Assembly (NCBI GenBank): GCA_041946685.1
Contig: JBHGAV010000012.1
Coordinates: 13,924 to 77,923 of the forward strand
Source of the DNA: JBHGAV01 sp041946685
GTDB taxonomy: Bacteria; Acidobacteriota; Terriglobia; Bryobacterales; Bryobacteraceae
DNA: 64,000 bases
Direction of reading: 5' to 3'
Below are positions 1-8,644 of this stretch, one piece after another. The translations under genes and the position numbers were made by a program. Positions within the stretch are counted from its first letter, which is position 1; every line of letters starts with the position of its first letter. A model generated the notes under the pieces. The model had not been told where the DNA came from and made no database searches. It saw nothing but the letters and a program-made list of their open reading frames with translations.

Positions 1-300
1 CTCCTGCTCCCGGCGGGAACCTCGGTGGGGTATCACCGGCATGAGGAAGTGTCCGAGTTCTATTACGTGATGGGCGGGCGGGGCACGGTCTCGATCGGGA
101 CCGTGAATATGCGGGGAGGGGGATTGACGGCCGATTCGGCGCCCATCGTCGCCGGCGACGCCATCCCCGTGCAACTGGGCGAGGCGCATTCTTTCGAGAA
201 CACCGGCAACGAGCCCCTGGAGCTGATGATCGTCGGCGTATCGCGGATGATCGGCGGCGACGGCGTACAGATCGTCGACGAACTCCCCGTGAAGCCGTAG
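1..300 (+). CDS. Cupin-domain protein, 5' end outside the window
   Basis: The reading frame is open from base 1, so the N-terminus is missing; the first in-frame GTG at 25 is probably internal. The visible part carries a cupin core: HRHEE (metal-binding His/His/Glu), a YYVMGGRG turn, GDAIPV and a second His in GEAHSF. This fits a small single-domain cupin that binds a metal or a sugar-like ligand. It ends 15 bp before the aldolase gene, so it may belong to the same catabolic operon. No substrate can be named from the sequence. Confidence 0.75.
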   Translation, partial: LLLPAGTSVGYHRHEEVSEFYYVMGGRGTVSIGTVNMRGGGLTADSAPIVAGDAIPVQLGEAHSFENTGNEPLELMIVGVSRMIGGDGVQIVDELPVKP

Positions 301-315
301 CCTTAAGAGACGGGC

Positions 316-1260
316 ATGGATCGGGATACAATGGACGGCGAGATGAGTGTGCCCGGCCGCAGCGAACGAGAACTGATGGAGAAGATGGCGGGGATCTTTG
401 TCCCCATTTCGACGCCCTTCGCCGAAGACGAGGAGGTCGATTACGATGCGCTGCGCTTCAACCTGGAGCGCTATGCCACGAGCGGGGTGCTGGGATATCT
501 CGCCCTGGGATCCAACGGCGAGAACCGGAGCCTGACCGAGGAGGAGAAGCTCCGCGTCCTGGAGACCATCGTCCGGCACAAGGGTGGCGGCCAGGTGGTG
601 ATGGCTTGCGCCACCTATGACGCGCAGCGCGACACGGAGAGGCTTCTGAAACAGGCGGCGGACCTGGGAGCGGACTTCGGGCTGGTGCTCTCGCCCGGCT
701 ACTTCCGCAAGCAGATGACGGACGAGGTCCTGTTCCGGTACTTCTCGACGCTAGCGGACACCGCGCCGTTCCCCCTGTTGCTCTATAACGCTCCAGGCTT
801 CTGCGGGGTGACGCTTTCTCCCGCCCTGGTGGGGCGGCTGAGCGAGCATCCGAACATCGTGGGCATGAAGGACAGCGCGTCGAGCGGTGTCGAGCAGTTT
901 CTCAAGTATGAGAGCCCGACTTTCCACGTGCTTGCCGGCTCGGCCAATTTCCTGTTCCCCGCCATGATGGGCGGCTCGCCGGGCGGCACGGTGTCTCTGG
1001 CGAATTCCTTCCCTTCCCTCGCGATGGAGTTGTTCCGCTGCGGGCAGGCTCGCGACGTTGTCCATGGCGCCCCGTTGCAGGAGCGCGTCACGCGCATCAA
1101 CAAGGAGATCTCCGGCGCTTACGGGGTGTCCGGGGTGAAGGCGGCGATGACCCTAGGGGGGTTCCGGGGCGGTATCCCGAGGCGGCCGCTGTTGCCGCTC
1201 ACGCCGGCGCAACTCGAACAACTGAGGCAAGTGTTGTCCAGGGAGGGCCTGATCGGGTGA
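316..1260 (+). CDS. Dihydrodipicolinate synthase-family (class I) aldolase/lyase
   Basis: This 314-aa protein belongs to the DapA/N-acetylneuraminate lyase/KDG aldolase superfamily of TIM-barrel Schiff-base enzymes. It has the GSNGE loop at 65-69, the YNAP motif with the proton-shuttling Tyr157, and GMKDSA with the Schiff-base Lys185. The conserved domain starts at Met24 (position 385, MAGIFVP), so the first 23 residues may be an extension or mis-start. It lies upstream of a sugar kinase, a BASS transporter and a transaldolase-family gene. That context favours a role in keto-sugar-acid cleavage over lysine biosynthesis. Substrate specificity cannot be read from the sequence. Confidence 0.85.
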   Translation: MDRDTMDGEMSVPGRSERELMEKMAGIFVPISTPFAEDEEVDYDALRFNLERYATSGVLGYLALGSNGENRSLTEEEKLRVLETIVRHKGGGQVVMACATYDAQRDTERLLKQAADLGADFGLVLSPGYFRKQMTDEVLFRYFSTLADTAPFPLLLYNAPGFCGVTLSPALVGRLSEHPNIVGMKDSASSGVEQFLKYESPTFHVLAGSANFLFPAMMGGSPGGTVSLANSFPSLAMELFRCGQARDVVHGAPLQERVTRINKEISGAYGVSGVKAAMTLGGFRGGIPRRPLLPLTPAQLEQLRQVLSREGLIG

Positions 1261-1325
1261 GGGCGGGCATCCAGGGCGAGTCCTTGCCGGTAGCATCGAT
1301 GGAGACGACGCCGGCTGCTGGCTGG

Positions 1326-1355
1326 TTCAGTCGCCGCCCTGCGGCGATTTACACT
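1326..1355 (+). promoter_or_regulatory. Candidate promoter with a palindrome in its spacer, before the FGGY kinase
   Basis: TTCAGT (1326-1331) and TACACT (1350-1355) are spaced by 18 nt like a sigma-70 promoter. Between them lies a perfect inverted repeat, TCGCCGC-cct-GCGGCGA (1331-1347). The position is typical of a repressor operator. The kinase ATG follows about 98 nt downstream. The promoter elements are only partial matches. Confidence 0.4.
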
Positions 1356-1452
1356 GTAGGAGAGATGTCCAGGTCCTTGTCCGCCGTGTGGAAGAGTGTG
1401 GGGCGGCGGCGGATGTCTCGCTGATCACAATCCTTACCCCTTGGAGGCGTTG

Positions 1453-2802
1453 ATGGCCACTGTACTTGGCGTAGATGTCGGCACGACCGGCATGAAGATT
1501 GGCATTTTCAAGGAATCAGGCGGCGTGCTGGAGCCGGCCGGCCTGTTCTCTCAAGGCTATTCGATCAACACATACAATAACGGCCAGTTCAGCGACGTCG
1601 AGCCGCAGAAATGGCTGGACGCCTTCACGGCGGGCTGCGCCAAGCTGGGCGAGGCAATCGCGGACGTCGACGCCATCGGCATATCGGGCACCACGCCCGG
1701 GATGACGGCCATGGCTGAGGACGGCTCCCCTCTCTATCCGGCGATCCTGATGCTGGACCAGCGCTCGCGCGCGCAGGCGGCCGAGATCATCAGCCGCATC
1801 GGCCTGCAACGAATCCTCGCCGAGACGAGCAATATGCCCGTCGCGGGAGGGTGCTCGCTGGCGAGCATCCTGTGGCTTCGCGACAACGAGCCCGACGTGT
1901 TCAAGAACGCCGCCTGTTTCGGCCACTCGAACACCTTCTTCGCCAAGTGGCTCACGGGGAAGTTCGCCATTGATCCTTCGTCGGCCTCGCTGACCGCGCT
2001 CTACAACACGGTCCGCAACGATTTGACGTGGAACAAGGAAATCGCGGACGAATTCGGGGTCAGGATGGAGCAACTGCCCGAGGTAATTCTTGGCTATCAA
2101 AGCCCGGGCGTTGTGCGCGGCGAGCTTGCCTCGAAGCTGGGCTTCCGCAAGCGGCCCGTGGTGGTAATCGGCGGCAACGACGCCGTGCTGGCCGGGTACT
2201 CAATCGGGATCAAGGAGCCTGGCGACTACGTGGATGTGACCGGCACCTGCGAGATCAGCATGGTGTGCCTGGCGAAGTGCTACCCCTCGACCAAGTACAA
2301 CATCCGGGCCCATGTGATCCCCAATCGCTGGGTGACGCTGTACGTGATGAACGCCGAGGGCAAGGCGTTCGAGTGGTTCCACAGCGTCTTCTGCAGCGAG
2401 ATGACGCCCCAGCAGTACTATCAGGACTTCATGCCGAAGGCAGTGGACAAGTGGGTCGATCGGGACAGCACGGTGACCTACACGCCTTACCTGATGGGAT
2501 CCCGCTACAGCCTACAGCCGTTGAAGGCCGAATTTCTCGGACTGACCCAGGAGACGACACGCGAAGAGTTGATGGCGGCCATGGTGAAAGGTCTCGCCGA
2601 ATACCAGCGCGAGCACCTGAAGGAGATCTCTCTGGTGCAGCCGATCAAGCCGGTGGTTCACGTTACCGGCGGGGCGACGAACCCCTCCATCATCAATGCC
2701 AAGAAGAAGTGGATGCTCGGCAACGCGGAGTACATTTGGGAGGAGCAATCCTCGGTGAAGGGCGCCGCTATGCTGGCCCTGAAGAATCTCAACGAACGAT
2801 AA
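1453..2802 (+). CDS. FGGY-family carbohydrate kinase
   Basis: This protein phosphorylates a sugar or polyol with ATP. The start is ATG 1453, preceded by GGAGG at 1443-1447, which gives 449 aa; an in-frame upstream ATG at 1396 lacks a ribosome site. The N-terminal actin-like fold shows GVDVGTTGMKIG, the central GGNDAVLAG carries the likely catalytic Asp, and the C-terminal GGATNPS is the ATP-binding signature. It resembles xylulokinase-like members, but the sugar is not evident. It is 10 bp from the BASS transporter gene, so the two are probably cotranscribed. Confidence 0.88.
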   Translation: MATVLGVDVGTTGMKIGIFKESGGVLEPAGLFSQGYSINTYNNGQFSDVEPQKWLDAFTAGCAKLGEAIADVDAIGISGTTPGMTAMAEDGSPLYPAILMLDQRSRAQAAEIISRIGLQRILAETSNMPVAGGCSLASILWLRDNEPDVFKNAACFGHSNTFFAKWLTGKFAIDPSSASLTALYNTVRNDLTWNKEIADEFGVRMEQLPEVILGYQSPGVVRGELASKLGFRKRPVVVIGGNDAVLAGYSIGIKEPGDYVDVTGTCEISMVCLAKCYPSTKYNIRAHVIPNRWVTLYVMNAEGKAFEWFHSVFCSEMTPQQYYQDFMPKAVDKWVDRDSTVTYTPYLMGSRYSLQPLKAEFLGLTQETTREELMAAMVKGLAEYQREHLKEISLVQPIKPVVHVTGGATNPSIINAKKKWMLGNAEYIWEEQSSVKGAAMLALKNLNER

Positions 2803-2812
2803 GGAGCGTCCG

Positions 2813-4108
2813 GTGACACAGACATCGCAGAGGAATATGTACCTCAGCGGAGCACTGCTGCTCATGCTCGGGGAAATCATCCTGCTGGCCGGCGGCAACG
2901 CCGCTCTGCCGGTATCAGGACTCGTGCTGTTCCTGATGTTCTACGCGTTCTCCTATACCGTCAAGAACACGAAGACGTTTTCCGGACTGGCATTCACATT
3001 TCAGATCTTCGCCTTCTGCGCGTTCACCCTGTACTTCCCGTACATGTTCACCGACTGGGGTTTCGACACGAAGGTGCTGATTGTGCCTTCGGTCCAGCTC
3101 ATCATGTTCGGCATGGGCACCAAGCTTGCGCTCGCGGATTTCGCCCGAGAATTCAAGAAGCCGTGGAAGATCCTGGTGGGGACAGCGCTGGGCTACATTT
3201 TGATGCCGGCGGCGGGGCTCTTCATCATTAAGGTCTATGAATTCCCGGCGGAGGTGGCCGCGGGTATCATCCTCATCGGCGTTTGCCCGACCGGCGCAGC
3301 GTCGAACGTGATGACTTATCTCGCCCGCGGCAACCTCGCTCTGGCGCTGAGCCTCACCATGCTGGCGACGTTCATCTCGCCTTTCGCCACCCCATTCATC
3401 ATGCAACTGTGCGCGGGACAGCTCATCAAGGTGGACACGATCGGGATGATGATCGGCATCCTGAACATGGTGATGGTGCCGGTTGCAGCCGGATTAATCT
3501 GCAATAAGATCCTTTACGGCAAGGTGGCTTGGTTCGGCAAAGCGGGGAACCTGATTGGCCTGGCGATCGCCTGCTTCGTGGCGGGCCTGGGACTGATCTT
3601 CGTGCCGTTCGCGCCTTGGGTAAGGAGCCTGCAATCCGGCCTGGTGCTGGTGTGCTGGGCCGTAGGGGCCGTTTCCTTCACCAAGATGATGGTGGAGCGC
3701 GCGCAAGGCCCGGCGAACTGGATGGAGATGGTGCTTCCCAAGCTGTCGCTTACTTCCATCATGTTGTACATCATCATCGTGGCGGCGCACAATAAAGATG
3801 TCCTCCTGAGTATCGGCCCGCCGTTGTTCGTGGCAACCATTGCGCACAACACGTTGGGCTTCATCCTTGGGTGGATATCGGCGAAGGCGCTCCGGCTCGA
3901 TGATGCGGACACGCGCGCTCTGGTCATCCAGGTGGGTCTGAAGAACGCCGGTGTGGGCGTCGGCCTGGCATATGATGTTCTTAAGAGTTCCAGCGCCGCA
4001 CTGGCCTCGCTCATTTTTGGCACTTGGATGAACATTTCCGGTTCCACGCTGGCCAACTTCTGGCGCCAGCGCGAGCCGCGGGTCCGGCAGGCCGCGCCAG
4101 CAGCGTAA
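2813..4108 (+). CDS. BASS-family (bile acid:sodium symporter-like) transporter
   Basis: This is a 431-aa integral membrane protein with about ten hydrophobic segments. The family signature GVCPTGAASN is present near residue 160, with a second conserved inverted-repeat element near KNAGVGVG. BASS proteins are sodium-coupled carriers for bile acids and, in bacteria, organic acids such as pantoate or pyruvate-like compounds. The start is GTG at 2813 behind AAGGAG. Lying between a sugar kinase and a transaldolase-family gene, it probably imports the substrate of this cassette. A BASS carrier in a sugar-kinase operon is unusual. Confidence 0.85.
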   Translation: MTQTSQRNMYLSGALLLMLGEIILLAGGNAALPVSGLVLFLMFYAFSYTVKNTKTFSGLAFTFQIFAFCAFTLYFPYMFTDWGFDTKVLIVPSVQLIMFGMGTKLALADFAREFKKPWKILVGTALGYILMPAAGLFIIKVYEFPAEVAAGIILIGVCPTGAASNVMTYLARGNLALALSLTMLATFISPFATPFIMQLCAGQLIKVDTIGMMIGILNMVMVPVAAGLICNKILYGKVAWFGKAGNLIGLAIACFVAGLGLIFVPFAPWVRSLQSGLVLVCWAVGAVSFTKMMVERAQGPANWMEMVLPKLSLTSIMLYIIIVAAHNKDVLLSIGPPLFVATIAHNTLGFILGWISAKALRLDDADTRALVIQVGLKNAGVGVGLAYDVLKSSSAALASLIFGTWMNISGSTLANFWRQREPRVRQAAPAA

Positions 4109-4142
4109 GAGGGATAACGACAGATTTCTGGGGAGGTGCTGA

Positions 4143-5345
4143 ATGTCTGAGAGCGTAATAGAGAGACTGATGAAGACGAATCCCAGCATGGAAGTATGGT
4201 GGGATTCTTCCCCGCTGGTGTTCGAGAAGTGGGCTGCCAAGATGGTTGCGGCTGCTCCGGAGGCGAAGAAGGACGAGATGGCCGCTCAGGTCGGACGTCT
4301 CTTTGTGACGTCGGATCCGGCCTCCAGCGTTTTTCGGGGCTGTACGACCAATCCCCCGCTCTCGCTTACGGCGGTCAAGAGCGACCCCAAGTACTGGGAT
4401 GCGCGCATCGACGAGATCATCGCGGCCAACCCCGGAATCAGCCAGAATCAGCTTTTCTGGAAGACCTACAAGACCGTGATCCAGAAGGGCGCCGAGATGA
4501 TGCTGCCCATCTGGGAGGCGTCCGGCGGCCGATACGGGTTCGTCTCGGGACAACTCGATCCGCGCCTGTTCACCGAGACTGAGATTATGTTCCAGCAGGC
4601 GGACGAGATCGCCGCCCTGGGCAAGAACATCATGGTCAAGGTGCCGGCCAGCCAGCAGGGACCGGACGTGGTCCGGTACCTGACCTCGAAGGGGATTTCG
4701 ACCAACGTCACCACCTGTTTCACGGTGCCGCAGATCATGGAAGTGGCCCGGGCGGCGCGGGAAGGCCTGGAGATCGCGAAGAAGAACAAAGTCGACATGT
4801 CCAGGTGGCGAGCCGTGATCACTCACATGCTGGCGCGGCTGATCGAGCGGCCGGAGTTGATGAAGCAGGCCGAGCACTACAAGGTGGAGGTCACCGAGGC
4901 TGACCGCAAGTGGTTCGGAATCGCGGTGTTCAAGCGGGCCTGCCAGTTGATCTGGGAGGGCGGCTATCCCAGCAAGATGCTGCTCTGCTCGGTGCGGCCG
5001 GGGCCGTACGTAGCTGGCAAGACCCGCTACTGGGACATCGAGGAGATGGCCGGCGCGGACGTGGTGTTCACGCTTCCGCCGGTAGCGCTGGAGCCCCTGT
5101 TTCAGCTTGACGAAGACCTGATCTTCGATCCGGAGGCGATCCATCGGCCCGTTCCGGCCGCATCTCTGGAGAAGATGCTGAAGCTTCCGTACTGCATGCA
5201 GGCGTACGAACCGCACGGCCTGTCGCCGGATCAGTTCAATACGCACCCGGCGACCGTCTATACGGTGAACGAGTTCAGCAAGGCCTCCGCCGGGCTCGAG
5301 GAATACGTGGGTCAGCGGCTGGCGCTGGCCGGGGCGAGAGCCTAA
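4143..5345 (+). CDS. Transaldolase-family protein
   Basis: This 400-aa protein has the transaldolase TIM-barrel signatures: TTNPPL at 68-73, VSGQLDPRL with Asp139, VKVPAS with the Schiff-base Lys166, and GISTNVTTCF at 184-193. It is longer than classical TalB (about 317 aa). The family transfers or cleaves dihydroxyacetone units on sugar phosphates. A GGGGAGG ribosome site precedes ATG 4143. It is the last gene of the cassette and overlaps the convergent methyltransferase stop by 4 nt. It could be a specialised aldolase for the phosphorylated product of the FGGY kinase. Confidence 0.85.
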   Translation: MSESVIERLMKTNPSMEVWWDSSPLVFEKWAAKMVAAAPEAKKDEMAAQVGRLFVTSDPASSVFRGCTTNPPLSLTAVKSDPKYWDARIDEIIAANPGISQNQLFWKTYKTVIQKGAEMMLPIWEASGGRYGFVSGQLDPRLFTETEIMFQQADEIAALGKNIMVKVPASQQGPDVVRYLTSKGISTNVTTCFTVPQIMEVARAAREGLEIAKKNKVDMSRWRAVITHMLARLIERPELMKQAEHYKVEVTEADRKWFGIAVFKRACQLIWEGGYPSKMLLCSVRPGPYVAGKTRYWDIEEMAGADVVFTLPPVALEPLFQLDEDLIFDPEAIHRPVPAASLEKMLKLPYCMQAYEPHGLSPDQFNTHPATVYTVNEFSKASAGLEEYVGQRLALAGARA

Positions 5346-5926
5346 GGGCCTGCGGGTAGGGGGGTCTGCGGTAGCTGGCTCTTGCCTTCCGGGATCGTCC
5401 AGAAGAACAGCCGGTGTCCTCCGATTTCGATGGTTTTCTCGGGCTTCCAGTCGCCCAGGTCGAAGTCGTGGGCCACGATCCGCGTGCCGGGCCGCAGCTC
5501 TTTCCATAGCTTCGGACGGAGCCTGGTCAGCCTCGCGGGCAACAGGTAGAGCGTCACCACCGTCGCGGGGCTGAGGTCCGTGGTGAACAGATCCTCATTG
5601 CGGAACGTCACTCTTTCCGTCACCCCTTCCCGTTGGGCGTTGTCGTTGGCTTCCTTGATCCGCTCGGGATTGATGTCGATCCCGACTCCCCGTGCGCCCA
5701 GCTTGGCGGCGCTGATCACGATGCGCCCGTCGCCGCAACCCAGGTCGTAGACGGCGTCCGTCTTCTTTACCTCCGCGAGCTTCAGCATTTCGTCCACGAC
5801 CTCTTGAGGACTGGGAACATAAATCGGGGGCGGATCGGTATCCTCCTCCTGGGCGAAAGCGGGAGAAAGGCACAATACGAGCCCGGCCAACCGGACGAAT
5901 GCGGGCAGACTCTTCGCGAACCGCAT
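5342..5926 (-). CDS. Exported class I SAM-dependent methyltransferase-like protein
   Basis: The 194-aa product starts at ATG 5926 with a clear Sec signal peptide that has a likely cleavage site AFA|Q at residues 25/26. The mature part has SAM motif I (DLGCGDGRI), an acidic post-II residue (GIDINPE) and NEDLF. A longer frame starting at 6067 would bury the signal peptide, so 5926 is preferred. Methyltransferases that appear to be secreted are odd because SAM is cytoplasmic. The protein may be anchored and inward-facing, or have lost activity. It is divergent from fabI with a 91-bp spacer. Confidence 0.8.
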   Translation of the reverse strand: MRFAKSLPAFVRLAGLVLCLSPAFAQEEDTDPPPIYVPSPQEVVDEMLKLAEVKKTDAVYDLGCGDGRIVISAAKLGARGVGIDINPERIKEANDNAQREGVTERVTFRNEDLFTTDLSPATVVTLYLLPARLTRLRPKLWKELRPGTRIVAHDFDLGDWKPEKTIEIGGHRLFFWTIPEGKSQLPQTPLPAGP

Positions 5927-6002
5927 AGGGCAGTGTTTTCGACCTCCCGGCACCAGCCAAGTATATCTCAGGCGGGCCGCGGGACCCCACCCCAGGGTAG
6001 GG

Positions 6003-6008
6003 TACAAT
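6003..6008 (+). promoter_or_regulatory. -10 element TACAAT of fabI, leaderless-type spacing
   Basis: TACAAT (5/6 match to TATAAT) ends 9 nt before the fabI ATG and no Shine-Dalgarno lies between. The transcript would start within about 3 nt of the start codon. No good -35 is visible. Confidence 0.45.
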
Positions 6009-6017
6009 AGCGGCTTC

Positions 6018-6788
6018 ATGGCAGGTCTGCTGGAGGGCAAGACCGCCCTCGTCCTGGGAATCGCCAACAGGTGGAGCTTGGCCTATGCGATCGCGGAAGC
6101 CTTTCGCCGCGAAGGGGCCAGGCTCCTCGTCACCTACCAGGGCGAGAGGCAGCGGGAAACGGTCGAGACGCTGGGAGCAGAGCTTGGCGCGGGCCGGGTG
6201 CTGGGCTGTGACGTTGCCCAGGACGAAGAACTGGAGCGCCTGGCGGCCGAGATCGGGAGAGAGGAGCCGAGGCTGGATGCAGTGGTTCACAGCATAGCCT
6301 ATGCCAACCGCGAGGACCTGACGCGCCCTTTCCTGGAGACCTCGCGGGCGGGATTTCTGGTGGCGCAGGACGTAAGCGCGTACTCGCTGGTGTCCATCGC
6401 CCGCGCCGTGGCGCCACTGATGAAGGAGGGCGGTTCTATCACCACGCTCACCTATCTCGGCGCGACCCGGGTGATTCCCAACTACAACGTGATGGGGGTG
6501 GCCAAGGCGGCGCTGGAATCGGCCGTCCGTTACCTGGCCAGCGATCTGGGGCCGCGGGCTATCCGGGTGAACGCCATCTCGGCTGGACCGGTGAAGACTG
6601 CGTCGGCCCGGGCGATCAAGGATTTCTCGGGCATTCTGGACTTCGTGGCCCAGCGCGCCCCCTTGCGCCGGAACACAGACCCGGCGGAGGTGGCCGACGC
6701 GGCGGTCTTTCTGGCCGGCGACCTGGGGCGCGGGATCACGGGCAACATCCTGTTTGTGGACGCCGGTTTCCAGGTCATGGGGCTGTAG
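6018..6788 (+). CDS. fabI: Enoyl-[acyl-carrier-protein] reductase (NADH), FabI
   Basis: FabI catalyses the last step of each fatty-acid elongation cycle, reducing trans-2-enoyl-ACP. The 256-aa protein has a Rossmann nucleotide site (LVLGIANRWS), HSIAYA, and the FabI triad Tyr146 (TYLGA), Tyr156 and Lys163 (YNVMGVAK). These are in the same numbering as E. coli FabI. The length is normal. The gene stands alone with its own -10 element and is followed by a promoter for the ABC operon. Confidence 0.95.
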   Translation: MAGLLEGKTALVLGIANRWSLAYAIAEAFRREGARLLVTYQGERQRETVETLGAELGAGRVLGCDVAQDEELERLAAEIGREEPRLDAVVHSIAYANREDLTRPFLETSRAGFLVAQDVSAYSLVSIARAVAPLMKEGGSITTLTYLGATRVIPNYNVMGVAKAALESAVRYLASDLGPRAIRVNAISAGPVKTASARAIKDFSGILDFVAQRAPLRRNTDPAEVADAAVFLAGDLGRGITGNILFVDAGFQVMGL

Positions 6789-6800
6789 CCGGCGGGCGCG

Positions 6801-6830
6801 TTGACAGACATTTGACGGCATTCTTATTAT
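6801..6830 (+). promoter_or_regulatory. Sigma-70 promoter of the GldA/F/G-like ABC operon
   Basis: TTGACA (6801-6806) and TATTAT (6825-6830) are separated by 18 nt, a near-consensus promoter. The predicted start point near 6837 excludes the in-frame ATG at 6834 and supports translation from ATG 6903 with a leader of about 66 nt. Confidence 0.7.
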
Positions 6831-6902
6831 GAGATGGGAGCCCCGCTAGGGGGGACGCCCAGCCCTCGAGCAAGTGTTGGATTACTCTCCGAGACGAACA
6901 AC

Positions 6903-7877
6903 ATGATCAAGGTTGAAGGTCTGACCAAGCGATACGCGCGTACTGTCGCCGTGGACAACATTTCCTTCGAAGTCGAGAAGGGCCGTATCGTCGGCTTCCT
7001 CGGTCCGAACGGGGCGGGGAAGACCACCACGATGCGGATTCTCACCTGCTTCTTGCCGCCGACGCATGGCACCGCGGAAGTGGCCGGTTTTGATGTTCTC
7101 CAACGTCCGTTGGAGGTCAAGAAACGGATCGGCTACCTGCCCGAGACTCCTCCTCTTTACCCCGAAATGGAGGTTGTCGAGTACCTGAGCTTTGTGGCGA
7201 GGCTGAAAGGGATACCTACGGGGGAGATCAAGGCGCGGGTGGACCAGGTGATGGAGCGCTGCGCCATCGGCGACGTCCGGAACTTCTTGCAGAGCAAGCT
7301 GTCCAAAGGGTACCGGCAGCGGGTGGGCCTGGCCCAGGCCATCATCCACAACCCCGACGTGCTGATCCTGGACGAGCCTACCGCGGGCCTGGACCCCAAG
7401 CAGATCATCGAGACCCGGCAGCTCATCAAGAGCCTGGCAGGGGATCACACCATCATTCTGAGCACGCACATCCTGCCGGAAGTTGAGCAGACCTGCGAAC
7501 AGGTGATCATCATCACTAAGGGCAGGCTGGTCGCCACGGATTCCGTCGAGAATTTGACCAGGAGGCTGCGGGGCTCGGAGGCGATCGCCGTCGAGGTGGA
7601 AGGGCGGGACTCCGAGCTGGACGCCGGTCAGGTTCGCCAGCGGCTGGAACAGGTGCCGGGCGTGAGCCGTGTCGTTCCCAAGGAGACAAGCGCCAACCGG
7701 TGCGGGTTCGAGGTGGAAAGCCTGCAGGGGCGCGCGATTCGCGGCGAGGTGGCGCGCGCGGTGGTCGAAGGAGGTTGGAATCTGACCGAGTTGCGCTCGC
7801 TGGCCTTCAGTCTCGAAGAGGTCTTCCTGCAGTTGACGGCGACCGAGGAAGCGGGCGCCGCCGGAGGTGAGAAGTGA
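6903..7877 (+). CDS. ABC transporter ATP-binding protein (GldA/NatA-like)
   Basis: This 324-aa nucleotide-binding subunit has Walker A GPNGAGKTT, signature LSKGYRQRVG, Walker B LILDEPTAGLD and the switch His in ILSTHI. The C-terminal 80 residues form the extra domain common in ABC-2 exporter ATPases. The next gene (permease) starts with GTGA over its stop codon. A GldG-like and a DUF4340 protein follow. The set matches the GldA/GldF/GldG-type transporter, first linked to gliding motility in Bacteroidetes but widespread in non-gliding bacteria. The substrate is unknown. Confidence 0.9.
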   Translation: MIKVEGLTKRYARTVAVDNISFEVEKGRIVGFLGPNGAGKTTTMRILTCFLPPTHGTAEVAGFDVLQRPLEVKKRIGYLPETPPLYPEMEVVEYLSFVARLKGIPTGEIKARVDQVMERCAIGDVRNFLQSKLSKGYRQRVGLAQAIIHNPDVLILDEPTAGLDPKQIIETRQLIKSLAGDHTIILSTHILPEVEQTCEQVIIITKGRLVATDSVENLTRRLRGSEAIAVEVEGRDSELDAGQVRQRLEQVPGVSRVVPKETSANRCGFEVESLQGRAIRGEVARAVVEGGWNLTELRSLAFSLEEVFLQLTATEEAGAAGGEK

Positions 7878-8641
7878 GGAATACCTGGGCCATTTATCGC
7901 AAGGAACTCAAGAGCTATTTCGCGTCTCCGATCGCCTACCTGCTCATGGCCGCCTTCGCCCTGATCTTCGGGTATTTCTTTTACGCGGCCACGGCGATCT
8001 TCGTGAGCCGGAGCATGGAGTCGCAGATGATGGGCCGCGGCATGCCGATGGACATGAACGAATGGGTGATCCGCCCGCTGCTGATGAACGTGAGCGTGAT
8101 CGCGCTGTTCCTGATCCCGATGGTAACCATGCGGCTGTTCGCAGAGGAGAAGCGCTCCGGCACCATCGAGTTGCTGCTGACATCGCCCGTTCGCGACATC
8201 GAGATCATCCTGGCAAAGTGGTTGGCGGCGGTCACCCTGCTGGCGTGCATTCTGGGGATATCGGCGCTGAACCTGACCTTCTTGTTCGTGCACGGCAAGC
8301 CCGATTGGCGGCCGATCCTCATCGGCTACCTGGGATTGCTGCTCCAGGGGGGAGCGCTGCTGGCGGTCGGAACTTTCATCTCGACGACTACCAAGAACCA
8401 GATCATCGCTGGCGGAGCCACCTTTGCGGCCTGCCTTCTGTTGTGGATTCTGGACTGGGTCAGCTCCTACGAGACGGCAGCCTGGGCCAAGGTGATGACG
8501 TACCTGTCCGTGGTTACTCACTTCGAGCCCTTCTCCAAGGGCGTTCTGGACACCAAGGACGTCGTCTTCTACCTCACGGTGATCTTCCTGGGGCTGTTTC
8601 TGACGGCGCGATCGATGGAATCTCTTCGGTGGAGGGCCTAA
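7874..8641 (+). CDS. ABC-2 type permease (GldF-like)
   Basis: This 255-aa protein has six hydrophobic spans and the ABC-2 permease feature RLFAEEKRSGTIELL after the second span. That element is the coupling region in the GldF/NosY group. It starts with GTG at 7874, overlapping the ATPase stop by 4 nt, so the two subunits are translationally coupled. It ends 3 bp before the GldG-like gene. It is the membrane partner of the preceding ATPase. Confidence 0.88.
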   Translation: MRNTWAIYRKELKSYFASPIAYLLMAAFALIFGYFFYAATAIFVSRSMESQMMGRGMPMDMNEWVIRPLLMNVSVIALFLIPMVTMRLFAEEKRSGTIELLLTSPVRDIEIILAKWLAAVTLLACILGISALNLTFLFVHGKPDWRPILIGYLGLLLQGGALLAVGTFISTTTKNQIIAGGATFAACLLLWILDWVSSYETAAWAKVMTYLSVVTHFEPFSKGVLDTKDVVFYLTVIFLGLFLTARSMESLRWRA

Positions 8642-8644
8642 CCT

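Noticed and set aside
4011..5507. Long minus-strand open frame opposite the transaldolase gene, and similar long antisense frames elsewhere
   Set aside because: They are shadows of high-GC coding genes with Arg/Pro/Gly-rich translations and no motifs.
6834..6902. Upstream ATG 6834 as start of the ABC ATPase
   Set aside because: It lies at or before the predicted transcription start and encodes residues with no family match.
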